Assembly (NCBI RefSeq): GCF_030546645.1
Contig: NZ_JAUOTO010000002.1
Location: forward strand, 620,001 to 684,000
From: Flavitalea plasmicola
GTDB taxonomy: Bacteria > Bacteroidota > Bacteroidia > Chitinophagales > Chitinophagaceae
Length of the DNA: 64,000 nucleotides
Direction: 5' to 3'
Shown: positions 1-7,277 of the stretch, piece by piece
Position numbering within the stretch: position 1 is the first letter of the stretch
How the letters are laid out: each line of letters starts with the position of its first letter
The notes under the pieces: generated by a model
Database searches by the model: none
What the model saw: only the letters and a program-made list of their open reading frames with translations
Told to the model about the DNA's origin: nothing
Position numbers and translations under genes: made by a program

Positions 1-339
1 ATTGTAGGAGACGGGGTGCTTTGACGGGATATAGCGTAAGACAATGTTGGTCCCCACCTGGCGGAATTGGATATCATGTCCTTTCAGCAGCTGGCGCAGC
101 ACCTTGTCCAGCGGTTGTGACGTTGCTTCCAAAGAGAGATCCTGTACTGCATCCACGTCTTCCGAGCGGGCCAGGAACTTAAATGGCGTTATTTGCTCGA
201 TGGCGTGCATGGCCTCTTTCAGCGAATTGTGTTGGAGACGCAGGGTTACTTTCACCTGGGAGATGTCCTGCGCGGCGGCAGCGGTGAAAGCCGTGGCGGC
301 CAGAGCCAGTAAGACTGTGGTTATCGTTCTTATGTTCAT
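1..339 (-). CDS. SusC-like TonB-linked outer-membrane protein, N-terminal fragment (STN domain)
   Basis: Only the first 113 codons are inside the window; the gene runs off the left edge. It starts at the ATG read 339 to 337. Residues 1-23 form a signal peptide (MNIRTITTVLLALAATAFTA, then an Ala-rich cleavage region), followed by a secretin/TonB short N-terminal (STN) domain with the pattern SLKEAMHAIEQ...FKFL...LDKVLRQLL. In Bacteroidota an STN domain ahead of a SusC-type receptor marks those controlled by an ECF sigma/anti-sigma pair, and exactly such a pair (FecR at 347-1300, sigma factor at 1357-1917) lies upstream on the same strand, 7 bases away. Expected role: energised uptake of a glycan or siderophore across the outer membrane, with the STN domain signalling to FecR. 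The substrate cannot be told. Identity as an STN-bearing TonB receptor is well supported; the rest of the protein is unseen. Confidence 0.85.
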   Translation of the reverse strand, partial: MNIRTITTVLLALAATAFTAAAAQDISQVKVTLRLQHNSLKEAMHAIEQITPFKFLARSEDVDAVQDLSLEATSQPLDKVLRQLLKGHDIQFRQVGTNIVLRYIPSKHPVSYN

Positions 340-346
340 AATTATT

Positions 347-1300
347 TTATTGGTGAGCTCTGCCGGATAAAGTGACGGTGCGATCTTTTTCAGAAAAGGT
401 CCAGTGAAGGTCGACGAGACTGCTCATCGCCGTCAGCACCTGAGAAAGGGGTTCCGTGTTATTAAAGCTTCCGATCATCCTGTAGCTGCGCGAGGACTGA
501 TCTTTGAAGATGAATTTTACATTGTACCACCGGCTTAGCGTACCGGCGATCTCTTCCAGCGTTTCATCATCGAACTGCAGTTGTCCGTGCTGCCATGCCA
601 GGGTATGCGCCGTGTCGACGGATACTGTTCTGGATTGCCGGCTTTTCTCATTCCACTGCAGCTGTCTGGCGGGTGTCAGCCGATCAAGCAGGCTATGCTG
701 GTTTTCCACCTGCACTTTTCCTCGTATGACTGTCACCGTGGTATGGGTCTCCGTTGCAAAGCTCCTTACGTCGAAGCTGGTGCCCAGGACGGTGGTGGTC
801 AGCTGTCCTGCATGCACGACAAAAGGATGTGCCGCGTCTTCAGCAACGTCAAAATATCCTTCTCCATCCAGGAAGACCTCACGATGACTGCTGAAAGCTT
901 TTGCATACCGCAGGGTGCTGGCCGCATTCAGCCAGACGTGGCTGCTGTCCGGCAGGCTGATGGCTGTCACCTTACCGGAGGGATTTTGGATGGAGATGAG
1001 ATCAGGGCCTTTATTACCCATATACCGCCAGGCCATCCAGGCGCCGGCCAGTACCAGCAGGCAGGCGGCGGCCCGCGTTGCCATCCGGATGACGCGCAGA
1101 CGCGATGCGTGCTGAGGTTTGAGATGTTGCCAGAGTCTTTCCTGCAATAGCTGCTTTTCCCCGGGATCGACGGCGGGCCATTCCACGGGCGCGGATGTGT
1201 TGACCGTTTGGTACCATTCGTGCAGTTCCTGCACTTCTTCCGGAGTGGCCATATCATCGGCATATTTCCGGATCAGGTCGTAAAGGCGATTTTGTTCCAT
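347..1300 (-). CDS. FecR-family anti-sigma factor
   Basis: A 317-residue protein of the usual length for Bacteroidota FecR proteins. The N-terminal 80 or so residues are a cytoplasmic sigma-binding region (RLYDLIRKYADDMATPEEVQ), then one membrane segment near residues 88-107, then the periplasmic FecR domain with the typical SHVWLNAASTLRYAKAF and FLDGEGYFDVA motifs, and a C-terminal DUF4974-type module (ETLEEIAGTLSRWYNVKFIF). It sits between the ECF sigma factor upstream and the STN-containing TonB receptor downstream, the classic cell-surface signalling arrangement: the occupied receptor contacts FecR, which releases the sigma factor. Start ATG at 1300-1298. The function follows from family and context; the inducing ligand is unknown. 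Confidence 0.93.
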   Translation of the reverse strand: MEQNRLYDLIRKYADDMATPEEVQELHEWYQTVNTSAPVEWPAVDPGEKQLLQERLWQHLKPQHASRLRVIRMATRAAACLLVLAGAWMAWRYMGNKGPDLISIQNPSGKVTAISLPDSSHVWLNAASTLRYAKAFSSHREVFLDGEGYFDVAEDAAHPFVVHAGQLTTTVLGTSFDVRSFATETHTTVTVIRGKVQVENQHSLLDRLTPARQLQWNEKSRQSRTVSVDTAHTLAWQHGQLQFDDETLEEIAGTLSRWYNVKFIFKDQSSRSYRMIGSFNNTEPLSQVLTAMSSLVDLHWTFSEKDRTVTLSGRAHQ

Positions 1301-1356
1301 GCTACTAATAAGTACCCATGAAAGCCCTGCAACCCTAAAGCGTAGGAAAATATTTT

Positions 1357-1917
1357 TTAGAAAGGAAGGATATTATTGAACTTTTGGATGTACTCCCGTA
1401 GTGTTTTTATCGCCTTTGTGATGTGGTACTCAACGGATTTGGGAGAAAGTTCCATCTTTCCCGCAATCTCGGATACGGAGAGCTGGTCCTCCCGGCTATA
1501 CCTGAAGACCAGCCTGGTCTTTTCAGGCAGGGTCTCCACGACGCCATCCAGGAATTCCCTTAAGAACCGGGCGTCCAGCTTTTTTTCCGTCGCATCGTCG
1601 GTGTCCGGGCCGGCTTGCTGAAGTAAAATGTCCTGCCGGCGCTGATGGCGCACCAGCACTTTGAACACTGCATATTTGACGGCTGTACCCAGATATGCGG
1701 ACAGGGAATGGATCTGCATGTCCTGTTTTCTATTCCAGAGACCGATCAGCACGTCCCCTACGACCTCTTCCGCCCATTGTTTGTTGCGGGTGTGGTAATA
1801 GCCGATGGCTACCAGCTTCTCCCAATAACGCTGGTAAATTTCGTTGAATGCCTTTTCATCGCCCTTTTGCAATGCAAGGAGCAGGTGTTGATCTTCCAAT
1901 GTTGCATAGTTCGTCAT
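1357..1917 (-). CDS. ECF-type RNA polymerase sigma-70 factor
   Basis: 186 residues, with sigma region 2 (FNEIYQRYWEKL...WAEEVVGDVLIGLWNRK) and region 4 helix-turn-helix (LPEKTRLVFRYSREDQLSVSEIAGKMELSPKSVEYHI split over residues about 135-170). No region 1 or 3, as expected for an ECF factor. It is the first gene of the sigma/FecR/SusC unit, 56 bases ahead of FecR. Inferred job: on receptor signalling it transcribes the downstream TonB receptor and associated uptake genes lying outside the window. ATG start at 1917-1915. The 118-base gap to the divergent barrel gene at 2036 must hold both promoters; no clear TAnnTTTG box was found there on the minus strand. Confidence 0.94.
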   Translation of the reverse strand: MTNYATLEDQHLLLALQKGDEKAFNEIYQRYWEKLVAIGYYHTRNKQWAEEVVGDVLIGLWNRKQDMQIHSLSAYLGTAVKYAVFKVLVRHQRRQDILLQQAGPDTDDATEKKLDARFLREFLDGVVETLPEKTRLVFRYSREDQLSVSEIAGKMELSPKSVEYHITKAIKTLREYIQKFNNILPF

Positions 1918-2035
1918 ACAGGTTCAGCAGCGGGTAAAAATACTACAATTCATGCTAGCTTTTTGCGGCTTCGTGCAGGGAGGCCCTCCGACAGCGGCTT
2001 TCACGCGCTTTATTTGTGAAAAAAATAAAATTGTT

Positions 2036-2641
2036 ATGAAAAAGGTTTTACTAATTGTAGTGTGTGCAGGTGTTAGTTATTTCTCGCAGGCCCAGGTGAA
2101 ATTCGGGTTCAAAGCCGGGGCCAACCTTTCCAACGTAGGAGGCAAGGATGCTGTGGGGACCAGCTCGTTGATCGGCTTTCATGGCGGCGTTCAGGCGGGC
2201 ATTCCGTTGGTGAGCTCGCTCAGCCTGCAGCCTGAGCTGTTGTATTCCGCCCAGGGTTCCAAGGCGGAGGTAGAGACGTCCGGCGATGGCGACGAGATCA
2301 TCACCACAAAGGCGAGCCTGCACCTGGGTTACCTGGCGCTGCCCGTCTTATTACAGTATCGCCATGCCAGCGGCCTGTTTGTACAGACGGGCCCTCAGCT
2401 GAGCTATCTCTTGTCCGCGAAAGCAAAGGCCAACGGGCAATCCGAGGACCTGAAGGATGATTTTAAGAAGACGGACCTTTCCTGGGCGTTGGGCGTAGGC
2501 TATACCATCGCCGATGGGAAAATAGGCTTCAATGTCCGGTACAATTTCGGGCTTACCAAGCTGGGAAAAGCCGCCGATGGGGAAGCAGCGGCGAAGGTAT
2601 ATGGGCGTGTCCTGCAGGCAGGGCTGTTCTATACCCTTTAA
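2036..2641 (+). CDS. Outer-membrane beta-barrel protein (PorT / OMP_b-brl_2 type)
   Basis: 201 residues from the ATG at 2036. An in-frame start at 1952 is possible but would put 28 unlikely residues before an obvious signal peptide (MKKVLLIVVCAGVSYFSQAQ, ending in the SQAQ cleavage typical of Bacteroidota). The mature part is made of alternating amphipathic strands (KFGFKAGANLSNVGG, LSLQPELLYSAQGSK, GLFVQTGPQLSYLL, IGFNVRYNFGLTKL) and ends in the aromatic-rich strand LQAGLFYTL. This is the signature of the small 8-stranded barrels often annotated as porin family or outer-membrane beta-barrel protein. No specific substrate can be assigned. A strong terminator follows at 2655-2689, so it is probably monocistronic. 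Confidence 0.85.
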   Translation: MKKVLLIVVCAGVSYFSQAQVKFGFKAGANLSNVGGKDAVGTSSLIGFHGGVQAGIPLVSSLSLQPELLYSAQGSKAEVETSGDGDEIITTKASLHLGYLALPVLLQYRHASGLFVQTGPQLSYLLSAKAKANGQSEDLKDDFKKTDLSWALGVGYTIADGKIGFNVRYNFGLTKLGKAADGEAAAKVYGRVLQAGLFYTL

Positions 2642-2654
2642 TAATCAATTGGTT

Positions 2655-2689
2655 ATACAAAAACCCCTACTTTGTGGGGGTTTTTGTAT
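2655..2689 (+). terminator. Rho-independent terminator after the barrel gene
   Basis: A perfect 13-bp inverted repeat, ATACAAAAACCCC (2655-2667) with GGGGTTTTTGTAT (2677-2689), starting 14 bases after the stop of the barrel gene. The stem has a G-rich core and its 3' arm carries the run of five T. Because the arms are A/T-symmetric it could also act on the other strand. Confidence 0.85.
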
Positions 2690-2738
2690 GTGAGGAATTC
2701 TTTGTATTTTGGCAGAATCGTCACACGTACCTCGTTCT

Positions 2739-3311
2739 ATGAATAGAAGCATTGATTTCGCAAAAAGTATACGTAGAAAACGGCTGATCTACCAAGGTAC
2801 CCGCAAACAACGGTTGTTCCTGTCGGTGAGACATTTTATGTCCGGCGCTATTACCCTGTTGATCTGCCTGGCATTGATCGCTTTTGCATACTATGGCGGG
2901 GCTGCTCTATTGATCGTTGTGCTGGTGTCGGTGCCTGCGTTGCTGGTGATCATCAGCATGTTCCTTCAGAACAGGCTGGCAACCGCCAAAAGTACCCGGA
3001 CCGAGGAAGACCAGACCGCCATCATCCGCTTCCTGCTGCGGAAATACCCGGGGATCATCCGGCATAACTGCGGCGAGCAGATCATCATTATCACCAGTCC
3101 CCGCACATCCACCTTTAATAAGGAGTATCTCATCTTGCAGGATGGAGAACATATCTATATGAATATTTCCCTCTACGGCCGGGGCAACCTGAAATTTGTA
3201 TTCCTGTCCATTCCTCAATACCTTACTTCGAAGGCCGTACTGAAAAATTTCCGGCAGACCATCCTCCGGAGCGCCAGGGCTACTCAGCAAAAAACTAGTG
3301 CCGTCGTTTGA
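2739..3311 (+). CDS. Hypothetical membrane protein, two transmembrane segments
   Basis: 190 residues from the ATG at 2739; a TTG at 2709 would add ten residues but is less likely. A basic N-terminus (IRRKRLIYQGTRKQRLF) precedes two adjacent hydrophobic helices at about residues 37-57 and 60-77 (AITLLICLALIAFAYYGG, ALLIVVLVSVPALLVIISMF). A soluble C-terminal domain of about 110 residues follows, rich in beta-strand patterns (EQIIIITSPRTSTF, EHIYMNISLYG, KFVFLSIPQYL). The layout resembles small bacterial proteins with a PH-like domain after a membrane anchor, but I do not recognise the family. It has its own intergenic region on both sides. Function unknown. Confidence 0.7.
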   Translation: MNRSIDFAKSIRRKRLIYQGTRKQRLFLSVRHFMSGAITLLICLALIAFAYYGGAALLIVVLVSVPALLVIISMFLQNRLATAKSTRTEEDQTAIIRFLLRKYPGIIRHNCGEQIIIITSPRTSTFNKEYLILQDGEHIYMNISLYGRGNLKFVFLSIPQYLTSKAVLKNFRQTILRSARATQQKTSAVV

Positions 3312-3388
3312 TCTTTACAAGTTTTTGATTGATTTTTTAAAGTTTTTATTGGTACAAAGCGGCGACATTTGTACGATAAATCTTTATT

Positions 3389-4432
3389 ATGACGCCGACA
3401 AAAGGATATGCAGCTCAAAGCGCTACCACGGATCTCGCCCCCTGGACCTTCGAACGCCGGGACGTAGGCCCTCATGACGTTCAATTTGATATTTCGTATT
3501 GCGGAGTTTGCCATTCAGACCTGCACCAGATCCGGGATGAATGGGGAGGATCCATCTTTCCGATGGTGCCGGGGCATGAGATCGTAGGTACGGTGAAAAA
3601 GGTCGGCGCCCATGTAAAAAAATTCAAAGCAGGCGATCTGGCCGCCGTAGGCTGCATGGTCGATTCCTGCCGGGTCTGCGAAGAATGCAAGAATGGCCTG
3701 GAGCAGTATTGCACCGGCACGGGCATGGTCGGCACTTACAATGGCAGGGAGAAAGACGGGACGCCTACCTATGGCGGTTATTCCAATACGATCGTGGTGC
3801 ATGAGGACTTCGTGCTTCATGTATCGGAGAAGCTGTCGCTGCCGGCTGTGGCGCCCTTGCTTTGTGCGGGCATCACTACGTACTCTCCTCTTCGTCACTG
3901 GAAAGTGGGTAAGGGACATAAGCTGGCAGTATTGGGCTTAGGAGGTTTGGGCCATATGGCTGTAAAATTCGGTGTCGCTTTTGGAGCAGAGGTCACCGTG
4001 CTAAGCACTTCTCCCTCCAAGGAAGAGGCTGCGCGTAAGCTGGGGGCCCATAAGTTCGTTGTTACGTCGGATGCTGCGCAGTTGAAAGCAGTAAAGGGGT
4101 ATTTCGATTTTATCCTCGACACGGTGTCGGCCCCGCATGATTTCGGGCTTTATCTTTCTTTGCTGAAGACGGATGGGACGCATATCTGTGTGGGCGTTCC
4201 GCCGGAGCCCGCGCAGATCCATGCGTTCAGCCTGCTCATTGGCAGGAAAAGCCTGGCCGGATCATGTATCGGAGGTATTCCCGAGACGCAGGAAATGCTG
4301 GATTATTGTGCTGAGCATAATATCGTTTCGGATATAGAGATGATCGATATAAAGGATATTCATAAGGCGTATGACCGGATGGTGAAAGGCGATGTGCGGT
4401 ATCGGTTTGTCATCGATATGGCGACTTTGTAA
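3389..4432 (+). CDS. Zinc-dependent NAD(P)-dependent alcohol dehydrogenase (YahK/CAD-like)
   Basis: 347 residues, full length for the medium-chain dehydrogenase family. The catalytic zinc site is visible as C38-G-V-C-H-S-D and the GHE motif at 62-64. The structural zinc lobe has the four-cysteine pattern C94-x2-C97-x2-C100-x7-C108. The Rossmann fingerprint GLGGLGHMAVKFG lies near residues 183-195. The overall pattern (YCGVCHSDLHQIRDEWG, PMVPGHEIVG) matches the NADP-dependent aldehyde reductase / cinnamyl-alcohol-dehydrogenase branch that includes E. coli YahK. Expected reaction: reversible NADP(H)-linked reduction of aldehydes to primary alcohols in the cytoplasm. It is convergent with the ModE-like gene (4 bases between stops). 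Physiological substrate not inferable. Confidence 0.93.
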   Translation: MTPTKGYAAQSATTDLAPWTFERRDVGPHDVQFDISYCGVCHSDLHQIRDEWGGSIFPMVPGHEIVGTVKKVGAHVKKFKAGDLAAVGCMVDSCRVCEECKNGLEQYCTGTGMVGTYNGREKDGTPTYGGYSNTIVVHEDFVLHVSEKLSLPAVAPLLCAGITTYSPLRHWKVGKGHKLAVLGLGGLGHMAVKFGVAFGAEVTVLSTSPSKEEAARKLGAHKFVVTSDAAQLKAVKGYFDFILDTVSAPHDFGLYLSLLKTDGTHICVGVPPEPAQIHAFSLLIGRKSLAGSCIGGIPETQEMLDYCAEHNIVSDIEMIDIKDIHKAYDRMVKGDVRYRFVIDMATL

Positions 4433-4436
4433 GGGG

Positions 4437-4805
4437 TTACCCGGTTAATTGACGGGTCTCCTCTTCCAGGAATTTTTTAAATCTTTCTCTCAGCCGGCGG
4501 TGGTAGTCTATTAATTGCATGGCTTCATCCGATATGGAAGACCCGCCGCCTTTTTCTCCGCCCGTGGCGGTGATGACCATGGGTTGGGCGGCCATGGCAT
4601 TGAGGTTGTTCACCAGCTGCCAGGCTTTTTTGTAGGACATCTGCATTTTCTTTGCAGCAGCGTTGATGGAGCCTGTTTCCTGGATCAGCTGCAGCAGCTC
4701 TACAGGGCCCGGGCCAAAAAAACGCAGGCCATCGCCTTCCAGCCACAGGCTGCCGTTGACGGAGAACTGGCCTTGTTTCAGCAGACGGGAGATCTTCTTT
4801 GTCAT
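4437..4805 (-). CDS. ModE-like winged-helix transcriptional regulator (N-terminal HTH only)
   Basis: 122 residues from the ATG at 4805-4803. An upstream in-frame start at 4883 would overlap the preceding cytochrome gene by 65 bases, whereas 4805 leaves a 13-base gap, so 4805 is preferred. The protein has the ModE-type winged helix: ELLQLIQETGSINAAAKKMQMSYKKAWQLV at residues about 40-70, then the wing GGEKGGGSSISDEAMQLI. It lacks the C-terminal molybdate-binding domains of full-length ModE. It is the last gene of a minus-strand operon with a molybdo-enzyme-type [2Fe-2S] subunit and a diheme cytochrome. A link to molybdenum-dependent expression is inferred from that context and from family, not shown. 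Confidence 0.85.
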   Translation of the reverse strand: MTKKISRLLKQGQFSVNGSLWLEGDGLRFFGPGPVELLQLIQETGSINAAAKKMQMSYKKAWQLVNNLNAMAAQPMVITATGGEKGGGSSISDEAMQLIDYHRRLRERFKKFLEEETRQLTG

Positions 4806-4818
4806 GGAGGATAGCGCA

Positions 4819-5451
4819 TTATTTATCCGGAAGATAGGCGCCTTTGTCGATCCAACGTTTGAATTGCCTTGCAAATTCCGCATGGTTCAAAGGCGGAGTG
4901 GTGCGGCCATCGCCAGGATGCCAGCCCCACAGCACCAGGGTATCGGATGTAACGTGGTCGATCAGCTGCTGTTTTGTTCTTCCGCCATTGAGCTTCGGAT
5001 CCAGCAATTGAGCGGCCAGCTGACGGGGCGTACGTCCCTGGAAGACCATTTTCATGTCTGCGGGAGGAAGCGACCATTTAGGATTGCCCGGAGGCATATT
5101 TTCGCCGGGCGTATTTTGCGGCTGATGGCAATTGGTACATTTTAATGCGTAAACTCCCTTGCCTTCGGCGCCTCTCTGAACATTTTGTGCATGCGGGTGG
5201 CTGTCGTCGCCCTGCAGGGGTGCATCGCCCGAAGGGTGACAGTTCATGCACCTCGGGCTCATAAGTACTTTGTACACGGCCAGGAATGCTTTTTGAGAAG
5301 CGGCTTTGTCGGCGCCGGGTGCGGGCAGGCCGGGCGATGTAGTGGCGGGTTTGGTTGAGACCGCCGATGCGCTGGCGGGCTCTTTATGGAATGACATGAA
5401 GACCATGCCCAGAAAGATTGTCGTCATTAACGTGTAGATCACTTTTTTCAT
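4819..5451 (-). CDS. Diheme c-type cytochrome, 'isoquinoline 1-oxidoreductase subunit' type
   Basis: 210 residues with an N-terminal signal anchor ([20 protein letters not shown]) and two heme c sites, CMNCH at residues 68-72 and CTNCH at 105-109. The surrounding patterns ([49 protein letters not shown]) are those of the cytochrome usually encoded beside the small and large subunits of isoquinoline-1-oxidoreductase-like enzymes in Bacteroidota. Expected role: taking electrons in the periplasm from the molybdo-flavin-free hydroxylase. Its ATG overlaps the stop of the [2Fe-2S] gene (ATGA), indicating translational coupling. The molybdenum-binding subunit normally between them is absent here. 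Confidence 0.88.
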   Translation of the reverse strand: MKKVIYTLMTTIFLGMVFMSFHKEPASASAVSTKPATTSPGLPAPGADKAASQKAFLAVYKVLMSPRCMNCHPSGDAPLQGDDSHPHAQNVQRGAEGKGVYALKCTNCHQPQNTPGENMPPGNPKWSLPPADMKMVFQGRTPRQLAAQLLDPKLNGGRTKQQLIDHVTSDTLVLWGWHPGDGRTTPPLNHAEFARQFKRWIDKGAYLPDK

Positions 5452-5915
5452 TGCGCACCTCCCTCCTGTAATTGTGCCGCCAGGTGAATGGCTTTGCGGA
5501 TTCGTGGATAGGTACCGCAGCGGCAGATGTTACCCGTCATGGCGTCATCGATGTCTTTATCGGTGGGATGCGGATTTTCTCTCAGCAAGACAGCTGCCGA
5601 CATGATCTGGCCGGACTGGCAATAGCCGCATTGAGGGACGTCTGCCTGTATCCAGGCTTTTTGCAATGGATGGCTGTTGTCGGCCGAGAGTCCTTCGATG
5701 GTGGTGATCTGCTGGCCTGCCGCCCTTTCCAACAAGGTCACGCAGGAGCGGACGGCCTCTCCATTAAGATGCACGGTGCATGCGCCACAGAGGGCCATCC
5801 CGCATCCGAATTTTGTACCGGTGAGCCCCAATACATCCCGGAGCACCCATAACAGCGGCATGTCCGGACTGGCGTCCACCTGGTATTCCTTTTGATTGAC
5901 TGTCAGTTTCACCAT
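5448..5915 (-). CDS. (2Fe-2S)-binding subunit, isoquinoline 1-oxidoreductase alpha type (IorA-like)
   Basis: 155 residues, standard for the small subunit of xanthine-oxidase-family hydroxylases. The plant-type ferredoxin cluster is bound by C38, C43, C46 and C58 ([15 protein letters not shown]), and the second, all-helical [2Fe-2S] domain by C96, C99, C131 and C133 (QCGYCQSGQ and [10 protein letters not shown]). It passes electrons from the molybdenum cofactor subunit to an external acceptor, probably the diheme cytochrome encoded next with an ATGA overlap. The catalytic partner (about 700 residues) is not in the window: upstream lies an unrelated amidohydrolase 41 bases away. It must be encoded elsewhere or be lost. 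Confidence 0.93.
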   Translation of the reverse strand: MVKLTVNQKEYQVDASPDMPLLWVLRDVLGLTGTKFGCGMALCGACTVHLNGEAVRSCVTLLERAAGQQITTIEGLSADNSHPLQKAWIQADVPQCGYCQSGQIMSAAVLLRENPHPTDKDIDDAMTGNICRCGTYPRIRKAIHLAAQLQEGGAQ

Positions 5916-5956
5916 ATACAGGGCTTTATGATCACCCTTATAAATTTACGGAAAAA

Positions 5957-7255
5957 TTATTGCTTTTCGGGACCGCTGCTGATCTTCCTGCCTTTGACCC
6001 AAATACCGTTGATCCGCCTCGTATTCCGGATGTCCACGGAAGGGTCTTTATCCAGTACGATAAAGCTGGCCGCTTTTCCAGGTTCCAGGGAACCCGTATG
6101 CTTATCCGCCTGTAGTGCGGCAGCGGCGTTGAGGGTTGCCACGCGGATGGCTTCCAATGGCGACAGTCCCGCCTGCACCATCAGCTCCATTTCCAGGTGT
6201 TCTGCAAAACCCTGCACGCGGATGGGCATTGCCCCGGAATCCGTGCCCAACGCAATGGTCACGCCTGCCCGGAAGAGCGTAAGCAGGTTCTTCATGGCGA
6301 TGCGCAGGGCTTCTTTTTCCCTTTGTGCGGCAGGGTTATTTTTTATTTTTTCCTTATAAGCGGGACTGGTGATCATCTCATACACACCGGGGTCCAGGGC
6401 CTCGCGGAAAAAAGGATCGTTCAGCCATTCCGGGTTCTCTGCGTAGATGAAGGCAAATTCATCCAGGGTGAGTGTGGGGATATAAATGATATTTTTCTTC
6501 TTTATCTCCGCTGCAAAAGCTTCGTCGATCTCTTCATCCCTTATGCTGTGCGCGATGATGTCCACGCCGGCGGCTACCAGCTTCCTCGCATCCGACAGCC
6601 TGTAGAGATGGGATGCTACGCGGATGCCGTGCTGGTGGGCTTCGTCGATGATGGCTGTGTATATCTCTTCCTTCATGGCGGGGTTGCCATCCACCCATAT
6701 TTTAATAGCGTCCGGCTTTAAAGGCGCCAGCTCATCGACGTCCTTTATGGCCTCTTCCTTTGTTTCAGGCCGGTAGACATGGGAGAAGCCCATGGATTCC
6801 GGGGGCAGGCTGCTCTTAACCCCGAAACCGAAGATCGCGGAATACATAGTGGCGCCCGGGATGAGGCCGGCCCTGGAAGAGTCGCGGATCTTCACGCCGA
6901 CGGGCTGTTCCGTGCCCATGGAGAGGATGGCCCCTACCCCATAGTCCAGGTAGCGCTGCAATTGATGGCGGACATTGGCTGGTGTATAGTTGGCGGCGGA
7001 CATGGTGGTGTCCTTTACATTGCCCAGGTGGCCGTGCACATTGCTGATGAGGGGCATGATGAATTTGCCGGTCATGTCGATGGATGCGCCTCCTGCCGGA
7101 ATGGATTGGCTGATGTTTTGGATAATGCCGTCCCTGATGATGAGGTTGGTGTTTTTCCGGGCAGGTGAGCCCGTGCCGTCGATGATGGAGACGTTTTTGA
7201 GGACGATGCCGGGCTGGTAACACAGCAGGGTCAATATAAGAGATAGGTTTATCAT
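5957..7255 (-). CDS. Amidohydrolase family protein (metal-dependent hydrolase)
   Basis: 432 residues from the ATG at 7255-7253. The longer in-frame start at 7333 would overlap the GH92 gene and lacks a signal peptide, whereas 7255 begins MINLSLILTLLCYQPG, a plausible signal or anchor. The amidohydrolase pattern is complete: VLKNVSIIDGTG at the N-terminal beta-sandwich, the metal-binding H-x-H in NVHGHLG, later histidines in RVASHLYRL and DIIAHSIRDEE, the catalytic aspartate in GTDSGAMP, and the closing GSLEPGKAASFIVLDKDP. These enzymes cleave amide or ester bonds (imidazolonepropionase / prolidase-like branch). It lies 22 bases downstream of the GH92 gene in the same orientation. Substrate unknown. 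Confidence 0.9.
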   Translation of the reverse strand: MINLSLILTLLCYQPGIVLKNVSIIDGTGSPARKNTNLIIRDGIIQNISQSIPAGGASIDMTGKFIMPLISNVHGHLGNVKDTTMSAANYTPANVRHQLQRYLDYGVGAILSMGTEQPVGVKIRDSSRAGLIPGATMYSAIFGFGVKSSLPPESMGFSHVYRPETKEEAIKDVDELAPLKPDAIKIWVDGNPAMKEEIYTAIIDEAHQHGIRVASHLYRLSDARKLVAAGVDIIAHSIRDEEIDEAFAAEIKKKNIIYIPTLTLDEFAFIYAENPEWLNDPFFREALDPGVYEMITSPAYKEKIKNNPAAQREKEALRIAMKNLLTLFRAGVTIALGTDSGAMPIRVQGFAEHLEMELMVQAGLSPLEAIRVATLNAAAALQADKHTGSLEPGKAASFIVLDKDPSVDIRNTRRINGIWVKGRKISSGPEKQ

Positions 7256-7277
7256 CGGTTTTTCTGAATTTTTCCTA

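Noticed and set aside
4806..4883. Longer ModE-like protein starting at 4883
   Set aside because: It would overlap the cytochrome gene by 65 bases, and the added residues do not belong to the winged-helix family.
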